The notes below the pieces were generated by a model. That model had not been told where the DNA came from and did not search any database. It was given only the letters and a program-made list of their open reading frames with translations. DNA of 48,150 nt from DAOMOP01 sp035444405 (GTDB taxonomy: Bacteria; Pseudomonadota; Gammaproteobacteria; Burkholderiales; Rhodocyclaceae), in NCBI GenBank assembly GCA_035444405.1, contig DAOMOP010000010.1, positions 1-48,150 of the forward strand, written 5' to 3'. Of this stretch, positions 8,428-17,373 are shown in pieces. The translations under genes and the position numbers were made by a program. The stretch's first letter is position 1. Every line of letters starts with the position of its first letter.

Positions 8428-9327
8428 ATGACCCAAGTTCGGATGGTGCTGGCGACGACGGATTTCTCCGAGACGGCAGGGTACGCCGTCGAGCGTGCGG
8501 CGATGCTCGCGGCACGCTGCGGCGCGCGTCTCGGGATCGCCAACGTGATCAGCCGCGGCACGCTCAACGCATTGCACGACCTGATGGCACCGGACAGCAG
8601 CGACGAGCTCGAAGATGCACTGGTGCAGGATGCGCTGGCGCAGCTGCACCAGCTCGCCGATGGCGTAGGCGAACGTCACGGCGTCGATGCGGAGGTCAGC
8701 GTGTCGGCCGGCTCGGTGCTGCGCGAGATCGATGCCTATGCCGATGCGATCGGGGCCGACCTGCTCGTGCTGGGTGCGCATGGCGCCAGCCTGATGCGTG
8801 ACCTGCTGGTCGGTTCGACGACCGAGCGGGTCCTGCGGCGCACCCGGCGCCCGATGCTGGTGGTGCGCCGGGCGCCCCAGCGGCCCTATGCGAAGGTGCT
8901 GGTGCCGGTCGATTTTTCCGAGCGTTCGACGGCTGCGATCGAGTTCGCGCGCAACGTCGCCCCCGAAGCCGAGCTCGTGCTGCTGCACGCGTACGAGGTG
9001 CCGTACGAGGGGCAGTTGCGACTGGCCGGTGTCGAGGAGGCCAAGGTCGTCGAGCTGCGCAAGTCGGCGCGCGAGGAGTCGCTGAAGCGGCTCGACCGGC
9101 TGATCGACGAGACCGGTCTGTCCGGCGCGACGGTGCGCCGTGTGCTGGTGCAGGGGCAGCCGGCATCGGGCATCGTCGAACAGGCCAGGGTGCTCGACTG
9201 CGATCTGATCGCGATGGGCAAGCAGGGCCTGCGCATGATCGAAGAACTGGTACTGGGCAGCGTGACGCGTCGCGTCCTCGAGCATGCCCATTGCGATGTG
9301 CTGGTCGCCGACCGGGGCGGCCGCTGA
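8428..9327 (+). CDS. Tandem-domain universal stress protein (UspA family)
   Basis: 299 residues, two complete Usp domains (about 4-150 and 152-299). Each ends with the ATP-binding signature G-2x-G-9x-G-S: GAHGASLMRDLLVGS in the first, GKQGLRMIEELVLGS in the second, so both halves are predicted nucleotide-binding, as in tandem E-type Usps. Cytoplasmic. A purine-rich AGGAGGAAG sequence lies 5-13 nt upstream of ATG 8428. The gene lies 145 bp after the P-type ATPase and 13 bp before pepN on the same strand; the ATPase-Usp pairing suggests a shared ion/energy-stress role, which is inference. Confidence 0.94.
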   Translation: MTQVRMVLATTDFSETAGYAVERAAMLAARCGARLGIANVISRGTLNALHDLMAPDSSDELEDALVQDALAQLHQLADGVGERHGVDAEVSVSAGSVLREIDAYADAIGADLLVLGAHGASLMRDLLVGSTTERVLRRTRRPMLVVRRAPQRPYAKVLVPVDFSERSTAAIEFARNVAPEAELVLLHAYEVPYEGQLRLAGVEEAKVVELRKSAREESLKRLDRLIDETGLSGATVRRVLVQGQPASGIVEQARVLDCDLIAMGKQGLRMIEELVLGSVTRRVLEHAHCDVLVADRGGR

Positions 9328-9340
9328 AAGCAAGGATTCC

Positions 9341-12031
9341 ATGAAAACAAAAACTTCCCCAACGATTCATCGCGGTGACTACGCGCCGCTCAGCTGGACC
9401 GTAGCGCGCGTCGCGCTGCATTTCAGGCTCGATCCGGAGGCCACCGTGGTCACGAGCACGCTGCACTGCGTGCGCAACCCGGTGGCGCCGGCGGGGCCGT
9501 TGCGTCTGTACGGCGACTCGCTCGAACTCGTCGCGCTCCAGGTCGGCGGTGCCTCGGCGCCCGACGGCATGGTCGAGACGACGCCCGACGGGCTCGAGCT
9601 CACCCTCGACGGCGAGCAGGCCGAGGTCGAGGTCGTGACCCGCATCGATCCGGCCGCGAACTCGGCTTTGTCCGGCCTGTACCTGTCCAAGGGCGGCTAT
9701 TTCACCCAGTGCGAGCCGGAAGGCTTCCGGCGCATCACGTACTTTCCCGACCGGCCGGACGTGATGGCCCGTTACACCGTCACCCTCGAAGCCGACCGCG
9801 AGCGTTGCCCGGTGCTGCTGTCCAACGGCAATCTGCTCGAGCAGGGCGAGCTCGAGGACGGGCGCCATTTCGCGCGCTGGGAGGACCCGTTTCCGAAGCC
9901 GTCGTATCTGTTCGCACTGGTGGCGGCCGATCTGGTCGCGCTCGAGCGTCGCGTGACGACGGCATCGGGGCGCGAGGTGCTGCTGCAGGTGTGGGTCGAG
10001 GACGGCAATCTCGACCGTACCGCGCATGCGATGGATGCGCTCGTGCATGCGATGCGCTGGGACGAGGAGGTGTTCGGGCTCGAGCTCGATCTCGAGCGCT
10101 TCATGATCGTCGCGGTGAGCGACTTCAACATGGGCGCGATGGAGAACAAGGGGCTCAACATCTTCAACGCCAAATACGTGCTGGCGCGTGCCGACACGGC
10201 CACCGACGTCGATTACGAGCACATCGAGAGCGTGGTTGCGCACGAGTATTTCCACAACTGGACCGGCAATCGCGTGACCTGTCGCGACTGGTTCCAGCTG
10301 ACCCTGAAGGAAGGCCTGACGGTATTTCGCGACCAGCAGTTTTCCGCCGACATGCTGGCGGCCGCGGCCGGCCCCGAGGGGGCGGCGTCGGCGCGCGCGG
10401 TCAAGCGCATCGACGACGTGCGGGCGCTGCGCACGGCGCAGTTTCCCGAGGATGCCGGGCCGATGGCACATCCGATCCGCCCGGAGACCTATCAGGAGAT
10501 CAACAACTTCTACACCGCCACGGTGTACGAGAAGGGCGCCGAGGTCATCCGCATGCTGCATACGCTGCTCGGCCACGAGGGCTTTCGCAACGGCATGGAT
10601 CTCTACTTCAGCCTCCACGACGGCGAGGCGGTGACCTGCGACGAGTTCGTCGAATGCATGGCCGAGGCGAACGGGCGCGATCTCGACCAGTTCATGCTCT
10701 GGTACAGCCAGGCGGGCACGCCGGTGGTGGAGGCCCGCGGCGTGTGGGAGGCGGATGAAGGTGCCTACACGCTGACGCTGACGCAGCGGCTCGCGCCGAG
10801 CCCCGGACAGCCGGACAAGCTGCCGCAGCTGATCCCGGTCGCGATCGGGCTGATCGGTCCGGACGGTCGCGATCAGCCGCTGCGGCTGGACGGCGAGACG
10901 CATGGCGGCGCGAGCACACGCGTGCTCGAGCTGCGTGAGACCGAACAGCGTTTCCGCTTCGTCGATCTGGCCGCCGAGCCGGTGCCGTCGCTGCTGCGCG
11001 GCTTTTCCGCGCCGGTGGTGCTCGAACTCGCCGAGGACGATGCGCGTCTCGCCTTCCGCATGGCGCACGATTCGGACGCCTTCAATCGCTGGGACGCCGC
11101 CCAACGCTATGCCGAACGGGTCGTGCTGGCGCTCGCCGGGCAGGCTGCCGACGGTGCCGAGCCGACGGTGCCGGAGAGCTTCGTCGACGCGTTCCGCGCG
11201 CTGCTCGTCGATGAGACGCTCGACCCGGCTTTCCGCGCCAAGGCGGCCAGCCTGCCAAGCGAAATCTATCTGCTCGAGCGCACGCGACCCGCCGATCCGG
11301 CAGCGCTGCGGGCGGCGATGCTGCACCTGACGCGCGCGCTCGGAGGGCGGCTGGCCGAGGTGTGGTCCAACCTGTACCGCTCGCTCGAGGTGCACGGCGC
11401 CTACCGCTACCATCCGGCCGATGCCGGACGGCGTGCGTTGCGCAACCTCGCGCTGCGTTACCTCGTCGCCGCCGGCAACGAGGAAGGCGTGGGGCGTGCG
11501 GAAACGCAGTTCGAGTACGCATCGAACATGACCGAGTGCTTCGGCGCGCTGTCGGCGCTGATGCTCGGTGGGCATGCCGTGGCCACACCGGCGATCGAGA
11601 CCTTCCACGCGCGTTTTCGCGACGATGCCCTGGTGCTCGACAAGTGGTTCGCGCTGCAGGCCACGGCCTGGCGCAGTGACGCCGCTGCGCCGCCGGTGCT
11701 CGAGCGCGTGCGCGAGCTGCTGGACGATCCGGCCTTCACGCTGGCGAACCCGAACAAGGTGTATGCGCTGCTCGGCAGTTTCTTCAAGTCGAACCCGGCC
11801 GAGTTCCATCTGGCCGACGGCCGTGGCCATGCGTTCTGGGCGGAGCAGGTGCTCGCACTCGATGCGATCAATCCGCAGGTGGCGGCGCGCATCGCGCGGG
11901 CGCTGGAGAACTGGCGGCACTTCACGCCGGCGCTGCAGGCGGTCATTCGACCGCAGCTCGAGCGGGTGGCCGATGCGGCCGGGCTGTCGCCGGACGTCGC
12001 CGAGATCGTCGACAAGGCCCTGGCCGGCTGA
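9341..12031 (+). CDS. pepN: Aminopeptidase N, M1 zinc metallopeptidase
   Basis: Cytosolic broad-specificity aminopeptidase, 896 residues. Motifs in order: substrate-recognition GAMEN, zinc site HEYFH (H301, E302, H305) and the third ligand E324 in KEGLTVFRDQ, 19 residues after H305 as in the family. The C-terminal DUF3458 Ig-like and alpha-helical superhelix domains follow (ending ALAG), as in E. coli PepN. ATG 9341 was chosen because AAGGA lies just upstream at 9332-9336; the frame stays open back to 9284, inside the preceding usp gene. Faces a CBS-domain gene across a GC-rich hairpin. Confidence 0.97.
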   Translation: MKTKTSPTIHRGDYAPLSWTVARVALHFRLDPEATVVTSTLHCVRNPVAPAGPLRLYGDSLELVALQVGGASAPDGMVETTPDGLELTLDGEQAEVEVVTRIDPAANSALSGLYLSKGGYFTQCEPEGFRRITYFPDRPDVMARYTVTLEADRERCPVLLSNGNLLEQGELEDGRHFARWEDPFPKPSYLFALVAADLVALERRVTTASGREVLLQVWVEDGNLDRTAHAMDALVHAMRWDEEVFGLELDLERFMIVAVSDFNMGAMENKGLNIFNAKYVLARADTATDVDYEHIESVVAHEYFHNWTGNRVTCRDWFQLTLKEGLTVFRDQQFSADMLAAAAGPEGAASARAVKRIDDVRALRTAQFPEDAGPMAHPIRPETYQEINNFYTATVYEKGAEVIRMLHTLLGHEGFRNGMDLYFSLHDGEAVTCDEFVECMAEANGRDLDQFMLWYSQAGTPVVEARGVWEADEGAYTLTLTQRLAPSPGQPDKLPQLIPVAIGLIGPDGRDQPLRLDGETHGGASTRVLELRETEQRFRFVDLAAEPVPSLLRGFSAPVVLELAEDDARLAFRMAHDSDAFNRWDAAQRYAERVVLALAGQAADGAEPTVPESFVDAFRALLVDETLDPAFRAKAASLPSEIYLLERTRPADPAALRAAMLHLTRALGGRLAEVWSNLYRSLEVHGAYRYHPADAGRRALRNLALRYLVAAGNEEGVGRAETQFEYASNMTECFGALSALMLGGHAVATPAIETFHARFRDDALVLDKWFALQATAWRSDAAAPPVLERVRELLDDPAFTLANPNKVYALLGSFFKSNPAEFHLADGRGHAFWAEQVLALDAINPQVAARIARALENWRHFTPALQAVIRPQLERVADAAGLSPDVAEIVDKALAG

Positions 12032-12085
12032 CCGCGCTTGCAGGGCCGGCTCGCGCAAGGATGGCGAGCTTCGTCGTGGGGTAAA

Positions 12086-12106
12086 GGGGAGCGGCGCCGG
12101 CTCCCC
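12086..12106. terminator. GC-rich hairpin between convergent pepN and CBS-protein genes
   Basis: Perfect 7-bp stem GGGGAGC/GCTCCCC around the loop GGCGCCG. It lies 55 bp after the pepN stop and 49 bp beyond the end of the opposing CBS gene. There is no T run on either side, so it is a candidate bidirectional, T-less terminator rather than a canonical one. Confidence 0.45.
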
Positions 12107-12154
12107 GTCAGGGCTGGATGGGTCGCGCCGACGCCGCCCGACGGTGCAGGACGA

Positions 12155-12607
12155 TCAGGTCGTGATTTCGCCGGCGATATACTTCGACAGATGCTGGATC
12201 GTGGCTTCCTGTTCCTGGATGACCGCCTTCACCACGTCACCGATCGTGATGATGCCGACGACCTTGCCTTCCTCGACCACCGGCAGGTGGCGGAAGCGCT
12301 TGTTGGTCATCGTGTTCATGACCGACGTGATCTGGTCGCCCAGCTTGACGGTGTGGACATTCGTGGTCATCAGCTCGCCGACCTTGACATTGCGCGAGCT
12401 CAGGCCCTTCAGGACGATCTTGCGCGCATAGTCGCGCTCGGTGAAGATGCCGACCAGTCGCCCGTGATCCATCACCAGCACGGCACCGATGTCGTGCTGG
12501 GCCATCATGCCCAGAGCATCATATACGCTGGCCTCCGGGGCCACCGAGTAGGTCGTGTAGCCCTTCTGCTCGAGCACCTGCTTGACCGAGATCTCAATCG
12601 CGCTCAT
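12155..12607 (-). CDS. CBS domain-pair protein
   Basis: 150 residues consisting almost wholly of a Bateman module: CBS1 at about residues 12-68 and CBS2 at about 76-134 (each with a GxxTxxD-like turn: VGIFTERDYAR and VGIITIGDVVK). Such stand-alone CBS pairs bind adenine nucleotides or SAM and regulate partner proteins; the partner is not evident. The start ATG 12607 has a strong AGGGA Shine-Dalgarno sequence just upstream (complement of 12612-12618). The frame stays open upstream to 13060, but that part overlaps panC and is not coding. Confidence 0.93.
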   Translation of the reverse strand: MSAIEISVKQVLEQKGYTTYSVAPEASVYDALGMMAQHDIGAVLVMDHGRLVGIFTERDYARKIVLKGLSSRNVKVGELMTTNVHTVKLGDQITSVMNTMTNKRFRHLPVVEEGKVVGIITIGDVVKAVIQEQEATIQHLSKYIAGEITT

Positions 12608-12809
12608 GGTTTGTTCCCTCCGTTCTTTTGAACTGTCCTGACCCAGCCTCGAGGCGCCATTGTCCCACAGCCGTGCATCGATGGCATATCGATATCGAAC
12701 GATGGCCCGCACGACCACCGCCGAGTGATTGTCGCACGCGTCGCCAAAGTCGGCACGCGCCCGGTCCGTTCGCAGCGGCCGACATGCTTCCCGTGCGGCC
12801 GAGTACCTC

Positions 12810-13637
12810 TCAGATCTCGAGATTGTCGATGAGCCGGGTCGCCCCGAGCTTTGCCGCCGCGAGCACCACCAGCGGATCGTCCTCGTGAACCGGAGGCTGA
12901 AGGTCGGCGCGACGGCGTACCGCGATGTAGTCGGGCTGCCAGCCATGTGCCTCGAGCGTGGCCATCGCGTCGCTCTCGAGCTTGAGGAAATCATGGTTGC
13001 CGGCCTGCACGGCCTTGCAGATGTGGGACAGCGCGCGATAGAGCCGTGGCGCCTCGGCACGTTCCTGTTGCGACAGGTAGCCGTTGCGCGAGGACAGGGC
13101 GAGACCGTCGTCGGCGCGCACTGTCTCGCCGGGGAGCACCTCGACCGGCAGCGCGAACTGGCGCACCATGTTCGAGAGCACCATCAGCTGCTGGTAGTCC
13201 TTCTTGCCGAACAGGGCGACATCGGGCTGTACGATGTTGAGCAGCTTGAGCACCACGGTCGCCACGCCGCGAAAGTGACCGGGACGGAATTCCCCTTCGA
13301 GGATCGAAATCTGCGCGGGCGCCGGGTCGACGTGATAATTCTGCGCCTCCGGATACATCAGCTGCTCGTCGGGTGCGAACAGGTGTGCGACCCCGGCGGC
13401 CTCGAGCTTCTCGCAGTCGGCCTCGAGTGTGCGCGGATACTTGCTGAAGTCCTCGCCGGGACCGAACTGCAGGCGGTTGACGAAGATGCTCGCGATCACC
13501 GCGTCGGCATGCTCACCGGCCTGGCGCATCAGCGTGATGTGGCCATCGTGAAGATTGCCCATGGTCGGCACGAATGCGGTGCGCCCGGCGCTCGCACGCG
13601 CCTTGCGAATGCTGTCGATGGTGGTGTGAATCTGCAT
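12810..13637 (-). CDS. panC: Pantothenate synthetase
   Basis: ATP-dependent condensation of pantoate and beta-alanine to pantothenate, the last step before the CoA pathway. 275 residues, a usual length. HIGH-class motif PTMGNLHDGH at residues 24-33, pantoate-binding FVNRLQFGPGEDFSKYPR, phosphate-binding GKKDYQQL and the KMSKS-like LSSRNGYL are all present. The start is ATG 13637 (MQIHTT); the frame is open a further 28 codons but upstream residues do not fit the family. Next gene upstream on the same strand is panB, 31 bp away. Confidence 0.97.
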   Translation of the reverse strand: MQIHTTIDSIRKARASAGRTAFVPTMGNLHDGHITLMRQAGEHADAVIASIFVNRLQFGPGEDFSKYPRTLEADCEKLEAAGVAHLFAPDEQLMYPEAQNYHVDPAPAQISILEGEFRPGHFRGVATVVLKLLNIVQPDVALFGKKDYQQLMVLSNMVRQFALPVEVLPGETVRADDGLALSSRNGYLSQQERAEAPRLYRALSHICKAVQAGNHDFLKLESDAMATLEAHGWQPDYIAVRRRADLQPPVHEDDPLVVLAAAKLGATRLIDNLEI

Positions 13638-13668
13638 GTCGCTCGATCCGGGGTCCGAAAAGGTGGGG

Positions 13669-14484
13669 TCAGTAACTGTGCTCTTCGCTCGGGAAGCTGC
13701 CGTCCTTGACGGCGCGTACATAGCGGGTGACCGCGTCCTCGATGCTCGCCGCGCCGTCCATGAAGTTGCGGACGAAGCGCGCCTTGCGGCCGGGGAATAC
13801 GCCGATCATGTCGTGCAGCACCAGCACCTGGCCGTCGCAGCCGGCGCCGGCGCCGATGCCGATCGTGGCCGTGCCGTCGAGTTCGGCGGTGATCGCGGTG
13901 GCCACCGCGGCGGGCACCATCTCCATCACCATCAGCGCCGCACCGGCCTGCTGCAGTGCCAGCGCATCGGCGCGCAGTCGCGCGGCGGCATCGTCGCCGC
14001 GGCCCTGCACACGGTAGCCACCGAGTTGATGCACCGACTGCGGCGTCAGGCCGATGTGGGCGCACACCGGCACGCCGCGTTCGACGAGGAATTGCACGGT
14101 ATCGGCCATGTGGCTGCCACCTTCGAGCTTGACCATCTGGGCGCCGGCCGCCATCAGCCGCGCGGCATTGCGCATGGCCTGCTGCGGGCCCTCCTGGTAG
14201 CTGCCGAACGGCATGTCGGTGACCACCAGGGCGCGCCGCGCGCCGCGTGCGACGCATTCGGTGTGGTAGATCATGTGCTCCATCGTCACCGGCAGCGTCG
14301 AGCTCTGGCCCTGCAGCACGTTGCCGAGCGAGTCGCCGACGAGCAGTACGTCGACGCCGGCGCGCTCGAGCAGTGCGGCGAAGCTGGCGTCATAACATGT
14401 GAGCACGGCAATCTTGCGCCCGTCGGCGCGCATCTTGCCGAGCTGGAAAAGGGTGATCGGTTTGTCGTCCTGAAGGTAGCTCAT
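13669..14484 (-). CDS. panB: 3-methyl-2-oxobutanoate hydroxymethyltransferase (ketopantoate synthase)
   Basis: Transfers a hydroxymethyl group from 5,10-methylene-THF to 2-oxoisovalerate, feeding PanC via ketopantoate reduction. 271 residues. Mg and substrate residues match family positions: D51 in VGDSLG, D90 in VVTDMPFGSY, K119 and E121 in MVKLEGG, plus AHIGLTPQSVH and the GIGAGAGCDGQVLV loop near the C-terminus. The substrate 2-oxoisovalerate derives from the valine pathway whose genes lie at the start of the window. panE (ketopantoate reductase) is not in the window; IlvC can do that step in some bacteria. Confidence 0.97.
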   Translation of the reverse strand: MSYLQDDKPITLFQLGKMRADGRKIAVLTCYDASFAALLERAGVDVLLVGDSLGNVLQGQSSTLPVTMEHMIYHTECVARGARRALVVTDMPFGSYQEGPQQAMRNAARLMAAGAQMVKLEGGSHMADTVQFLVERGVPVCAHIGLTPQSVHQLGGYRVQGRGDDAAARLRADALALQQAGAALMVMEMVPAAVATAITAELDGTATIGIGAGAGCDGQVLVLHDMIGVFPGRKARFVRNFMDGAASIEDAVTRYVRAVKDGSFPSEEHSY

Positions 14485-14652
14485 CGCGTGCTCCTGGTCC
14501 GGATGTGTGGTGAGCGCCCGAACCGTTGATCGGGCGAATCGTCGGCAAGTGCGGCGGCTCCGGCCGGGGTTGCCGGTACAAGGGCGGCAGTGTTCCGCAA
14601 TTCGCGGTGCCGGACAAGCCTGTTTGCGAGAATGCGGTTCCGAGGGCGGCCC

Positions 14653-15294
14653 TCACGCCGCGTAGCCGAAGAACTCCCGGTAGCTGCGCATGTTGCGCAG
14701 GCGGTCGAGCAGCAGCTCGAAGTCGCCGTCATGATCGACCGGATTGAGCACTTCCGCATCGACGATGAACAGCGGTGCCGCGTCGTACTGGTAGAAGAAG
14801 CGGGCGTAGCGCTCGGCGACCCGCTCGAGGTAGCTCTCGGTGATGCGCCGCTCCGCGTCCACGCCGCGCTGGCGCACCCGCGCGATCAGCGTCTCGGGCT
14901 TGGCTTGCAGGTAGATGACCAGATCCGGCCGTAGCGATTCGGCCGGCTCGATCGCGTGGTAAAGGCGCTGGTACAGGCGCAGTTCGTCTTCCGGCAGGTT
15001 GAGTGCCGCGAACAGCGGATCCTTCTCGAGGATGAAATCCGAAACAATGCGTCGGCCGCCACGGTGCGCGTCGTCGAGCACGGCCAACTGGTCGATGCGC
15101 TGATAGAGAAAGGACAGCTGCGTCGGCAGCGCCCAGCGCTCGAGATTCTGGTAGAAGCGCGCGAGAAACGGATTGCTCTCGGGCTGCTCGAAGACCGGGT
15201 CGGCATCGAGCCGCTCGCACAGCCGTCGCGCGAGCGAGGTCTTGCCGGCGCCGATCGGCCCCTCAACGACGATGTAACGTGCTTTGTCGAGCAT
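14653..15294 (-). CDS. Deoxynucleoside kinase family protein
   Basis: 213 residues. P-loop GPIGAGKTS at residues 12-20, the ESNPFL substrate segment, QRIDQL, and the SDFILEKDPLFA region that replaces the DRS motif of animal dNKs. The LID-like stretch RQRGVDAERRI follows. Family members phosphorylate deoxyadenosine, deoxyguanosine or deoxycytidine for salvage; substrate cannot be told from sequence. ATG 15294 fits the conserved N-terminus (MLDKARYIVVEG). The placement between folK and panB is a common betaproteobacterial order. Confidence 0.93.
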   Translation of the reverse strand: MLDKARYIVVEGPIGAGKTSLARRLCERLDADPVFEQPESNPFLARFYQNLERWALPTQLSFLYQRIDQLAVLDDAHRGGRRIVSDFILEKDPLFAALNLPEDELRLYQRLYHAIEPAESLRPDLVIYLQAKPETLIARVRQRGVDAERRITESYLERVAERYARFFYQYDAAPLFIVDAEVLNPVDHDGDFELLLDRLRNMRSYREFFGYAA

Positions 15295-15445
15295 GGTGCG
15301 CAATTGCCCGGCGGTGGCGGTTGGAAACAGGAACAAGCATACACATTGCGGCGGGCGACCGGTCAACCGCGCCGACGGCTGCGCCCGCGGGGCGTTGGCA
15401 GCATCTGGCCGGCCCGGCCGGGCGCATGCTCGGACATGGCATGGG

Positions 15446-15961
15446 TCAGGCCCGCGGCGGCAGCCGATAGACGGCCTGGTCCGCCACCCGCGGCAGCAAG
15501 GCGGTTACCCGTCCGCGCCCCGGGATGGAGGCGTCGGGGGCGATCTCGGCGAGCGGGACGAGCACGAAGGCGCGCCGATGCATGCGCGGATGCGGCAGCT
15601 CCAGCCCAGGCTCGCTCACGATGCTGTCGCCATAAAGCAGCAGATCGAGATCGACGACCCTGGGCGCGTAATGCGTGACACGCGTGCGCCCGCCGCGCAG
15701 CTCGATATCGAGCAGGGCGGTCAGCAAGGCGTGCGCTTCGAGGCGGGTTTCGATCTCGATCACCGCATTGGTGTAATCGGGCTGGTCGGTCACGCCGATC
15801 GGGGCGGTGCGATACAGGGCCGAGCTGCGCACGACGCGCGTGTCCGGCAGCGCGCCGACGTGATCGAGGGCGTGTGCGAATGCCGCCGCGGGGTCGCCCA
15901 GGTTCGCGCCAAAAGCGACGAAGGCCGTGACCTGCGGGCGAGGCTGGCAGGCCGTGGTCAT
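15446..15961 (-). CDS. folK: 2-amino-4-hydroxy-6-hydroxymethyldihydropteridine pyrophosphokinase
   Basis: Folate-pathway enzyme that pyrophosphorylates 6-hydroxymethyl-dihydropterin. 171 residues. N-terminal FGANLGDPAAAF and the Mg-binding APRVVDLDLLLYG motif with its DLD pair are clear, followed by HPRMHRRAFVLVPLAEIAP. The flexible-loop Trp-Gly of the E. coli enzyme (before PR) is Tyr-Ala here. Start ATG 15961 overlaps the pcnB stop by 4 bases, so the two are translationally coupled. Confidence 0.96.
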   Translation of the reverse strand: MTTACQPRPQVTAFVAFGANLGDPAAAFAHALDHVGALPDTRVVRSSALYRTAPIGVTDQPDYTNAVIEIETRLEAHALLTALLDIELRGGRTRVTHYAPRVVDLDLLLYGDSIVSEPGLELPHPRMHRRAFVLVPLAEIAPDASIPGRGRVTALLPRVADQAVYRLPPRA

Positions 15962-17298
15962 TGGGCGTCCGAGGTGGCGGCCGGATGTGAAGCCGCTTTG
16001 CGACGGCGCCGGCGTTTTCTGGGCGCGGCGCCGCTGCTCGGCGCGTGGGCCAGCAGCAGCTCGCGTTCGTCATGGCCCGCATGGGCGAAACGGTGCCACC
16101 AGTCGACGATGTCCATGTCGATCTCGCCCGACTGGGCGCGCAGGCGCAGGAAATCCCATCCGGCACGAAAGCGCGGCTGCTCGATGAGACGGTAGGGCGC
16201 CTTGCCGCTGCGCCGTTCGAAGCGCGGCTGCAGGGCCCAGATCTCCTTGATGTCGCCGGCGATGCGCCGGGTGATCGCGAGCTTGCGCGCCTGTGACTCG
16301 AGCACGTCGTCCATCGCGGCGAACAGCGCCTGTTGCGGCGGTTCGCCGTCGCCCTTGCGGCTTTCCCAGCCGGCCAGCACCTCGTGCCACAGCAGGGTCG
16401 CGAACAGGAAGCCCGGTGACACGGGCTTGTCCTCGCGTACCCGCTCATCGGTGTTCTCGAGCGACAGCCACACGAAGCGCTCGCCGAGCGGCTGCTCGAG
16501 GATCACGTCGAGCAGCGGCAGCAGGCCGTGGTGCAGGCCCTGCTCGCGCAGCTGCTGCAGGCACTTGACCGCATGGCCCGACAGCAGGAGCTTGAGCATC
16601 TCGTCGAACAGGCGTGCGGCCGGCACGTTCTCGAGCAGCACCGCCATCTCGCGGATCGGCGTGCGTGCGGCGGGGTCGATCGACAGCCCGAGCTTCGCGC
16701 CGAGGCGCACCGCGCGCAGCATGCGCACCGGGTCTTCGCGATAGCGGGCGCGCGGGTCACCGATCATGCGCAGCGTCTTCTGGCGGATGTCGGCGACGCC
16801 GTGATGGTAGTCGACGATGGTCTCGGTGCCCGGGTCGTAGTACAGCGCATTGACGGTGAAGTCGCGCCGCGTCGCATCCTCGGCCTGGGTGCCGTAGACG
16901 TTGTCGTGCAGGACGCGGCCGTGCTCGTCGGTCTCGGTGTCCTGGCCGGCGCGAAACGTCGACACCTCGATCGTGTCGCGCCCGTTCATGACGTGCACGA
17001 TCTTGAAGCGCCGCCCGATGATGCGCGAGCGGCGGAACAGCGCGCGCACTTCCTCCGGGGTCGCGCTGGTGGCGACGTCGTAGTCCTTGGGCGGGTGTCC
17101 GATCAGCAGATCGCGCACCGCGCCACCGACGACGAATGCGGCATGGCCGTTGTCCTGCAGCACCGCGCACACCTTGCAGGCCGCCGGCAACAGCTGTTCG
17201 CGGCGGATGCCGTGCTGGGATGCCGGAATCAGGGCGGGTTCGGTCTTCTGGGGCGATCCGGCGCGGCGGAAAACCTTGCGCAGCAGTTTGCGGATCAT
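15958..17298 (-). CDS. pcnB: Poly(A) polymerase I (polynucleotide adenylyltransferase)
   Basis: Adds 3' poly(A) tails that mark RNA for decay. 446 residues from ATG 17298 (MIRKLLRKVF); the frame runs 12 codons further. The nucleotidyltransferase head has GGAVRDLLIGHPPKDYDVAT (residues 58-77) with catalytic D72 and D74; RRDFTVNALYYD and REDPVRMLRAVR follow, then the C-terminal PcnB domain. The tail is strongly basic (PRKRRRRRKAAS), typical of PcnB rather than CCA-adding enzyme. Coupled to folK by a 4-base overlap. Confidence 0.96.
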   Translation of the reverse strand: MIRKLLRKVFRRAGSPQKTEPALIPASQHGIRREQLLPAACKVCAVLQDNGHAAFVVGGAVRDLLIGHPPKDYDVATSATPEEVRALFRRSRIIGRRFKIVHVMNGRDTIEVSTFRAGQDTETDEHGRVLHDNVYGTQAEDATRRDFTVNALYYDPGTETIVDYHHGVADIRQKTLRMIGDPRARYREDPVRMLRAVRLGAKLGLSIDPAARTPIREMAVLLENVPAARLFDEMLKLLLSGHAVKCLQQLREQGLHHGLLPLLDVILEQPLGERFVWLSLENTDERVREDKPVSPGFLFATLLWHEVLAGWESRKGDGEPPQQALFAAMDDVLESQARKLAITRRIAGDIKEIWALQPRFERRSGKAPYRLIEQPRFRAGWDFLRLRAQSGEIDMDIVDWWHRFAHAGHDERELLLAHAPSSGAAPRKRRRRRKAASHPAATSDAQ

Positions 17299-17373
17299 CG
17301 GACGATCAGTGGTTCGATATACATAAGCGCGCAATCATAACTGATGCGCGGCCGGCCGTGAGCCCGACGTGCG

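Noticed and set aside
5289..8567. 1092-codon open frame on the minus strand
   Set aside because: It is antisense to the well-supported P-type ATPase and Usp genes; such long antisense frames are expected in high-GC DNA.
8696..12058. 1120-codon minus-strand frame
   Set aside because: Antisense to pepN and the Usp gene; low-complexity Arg/His-rich product with no family signature.
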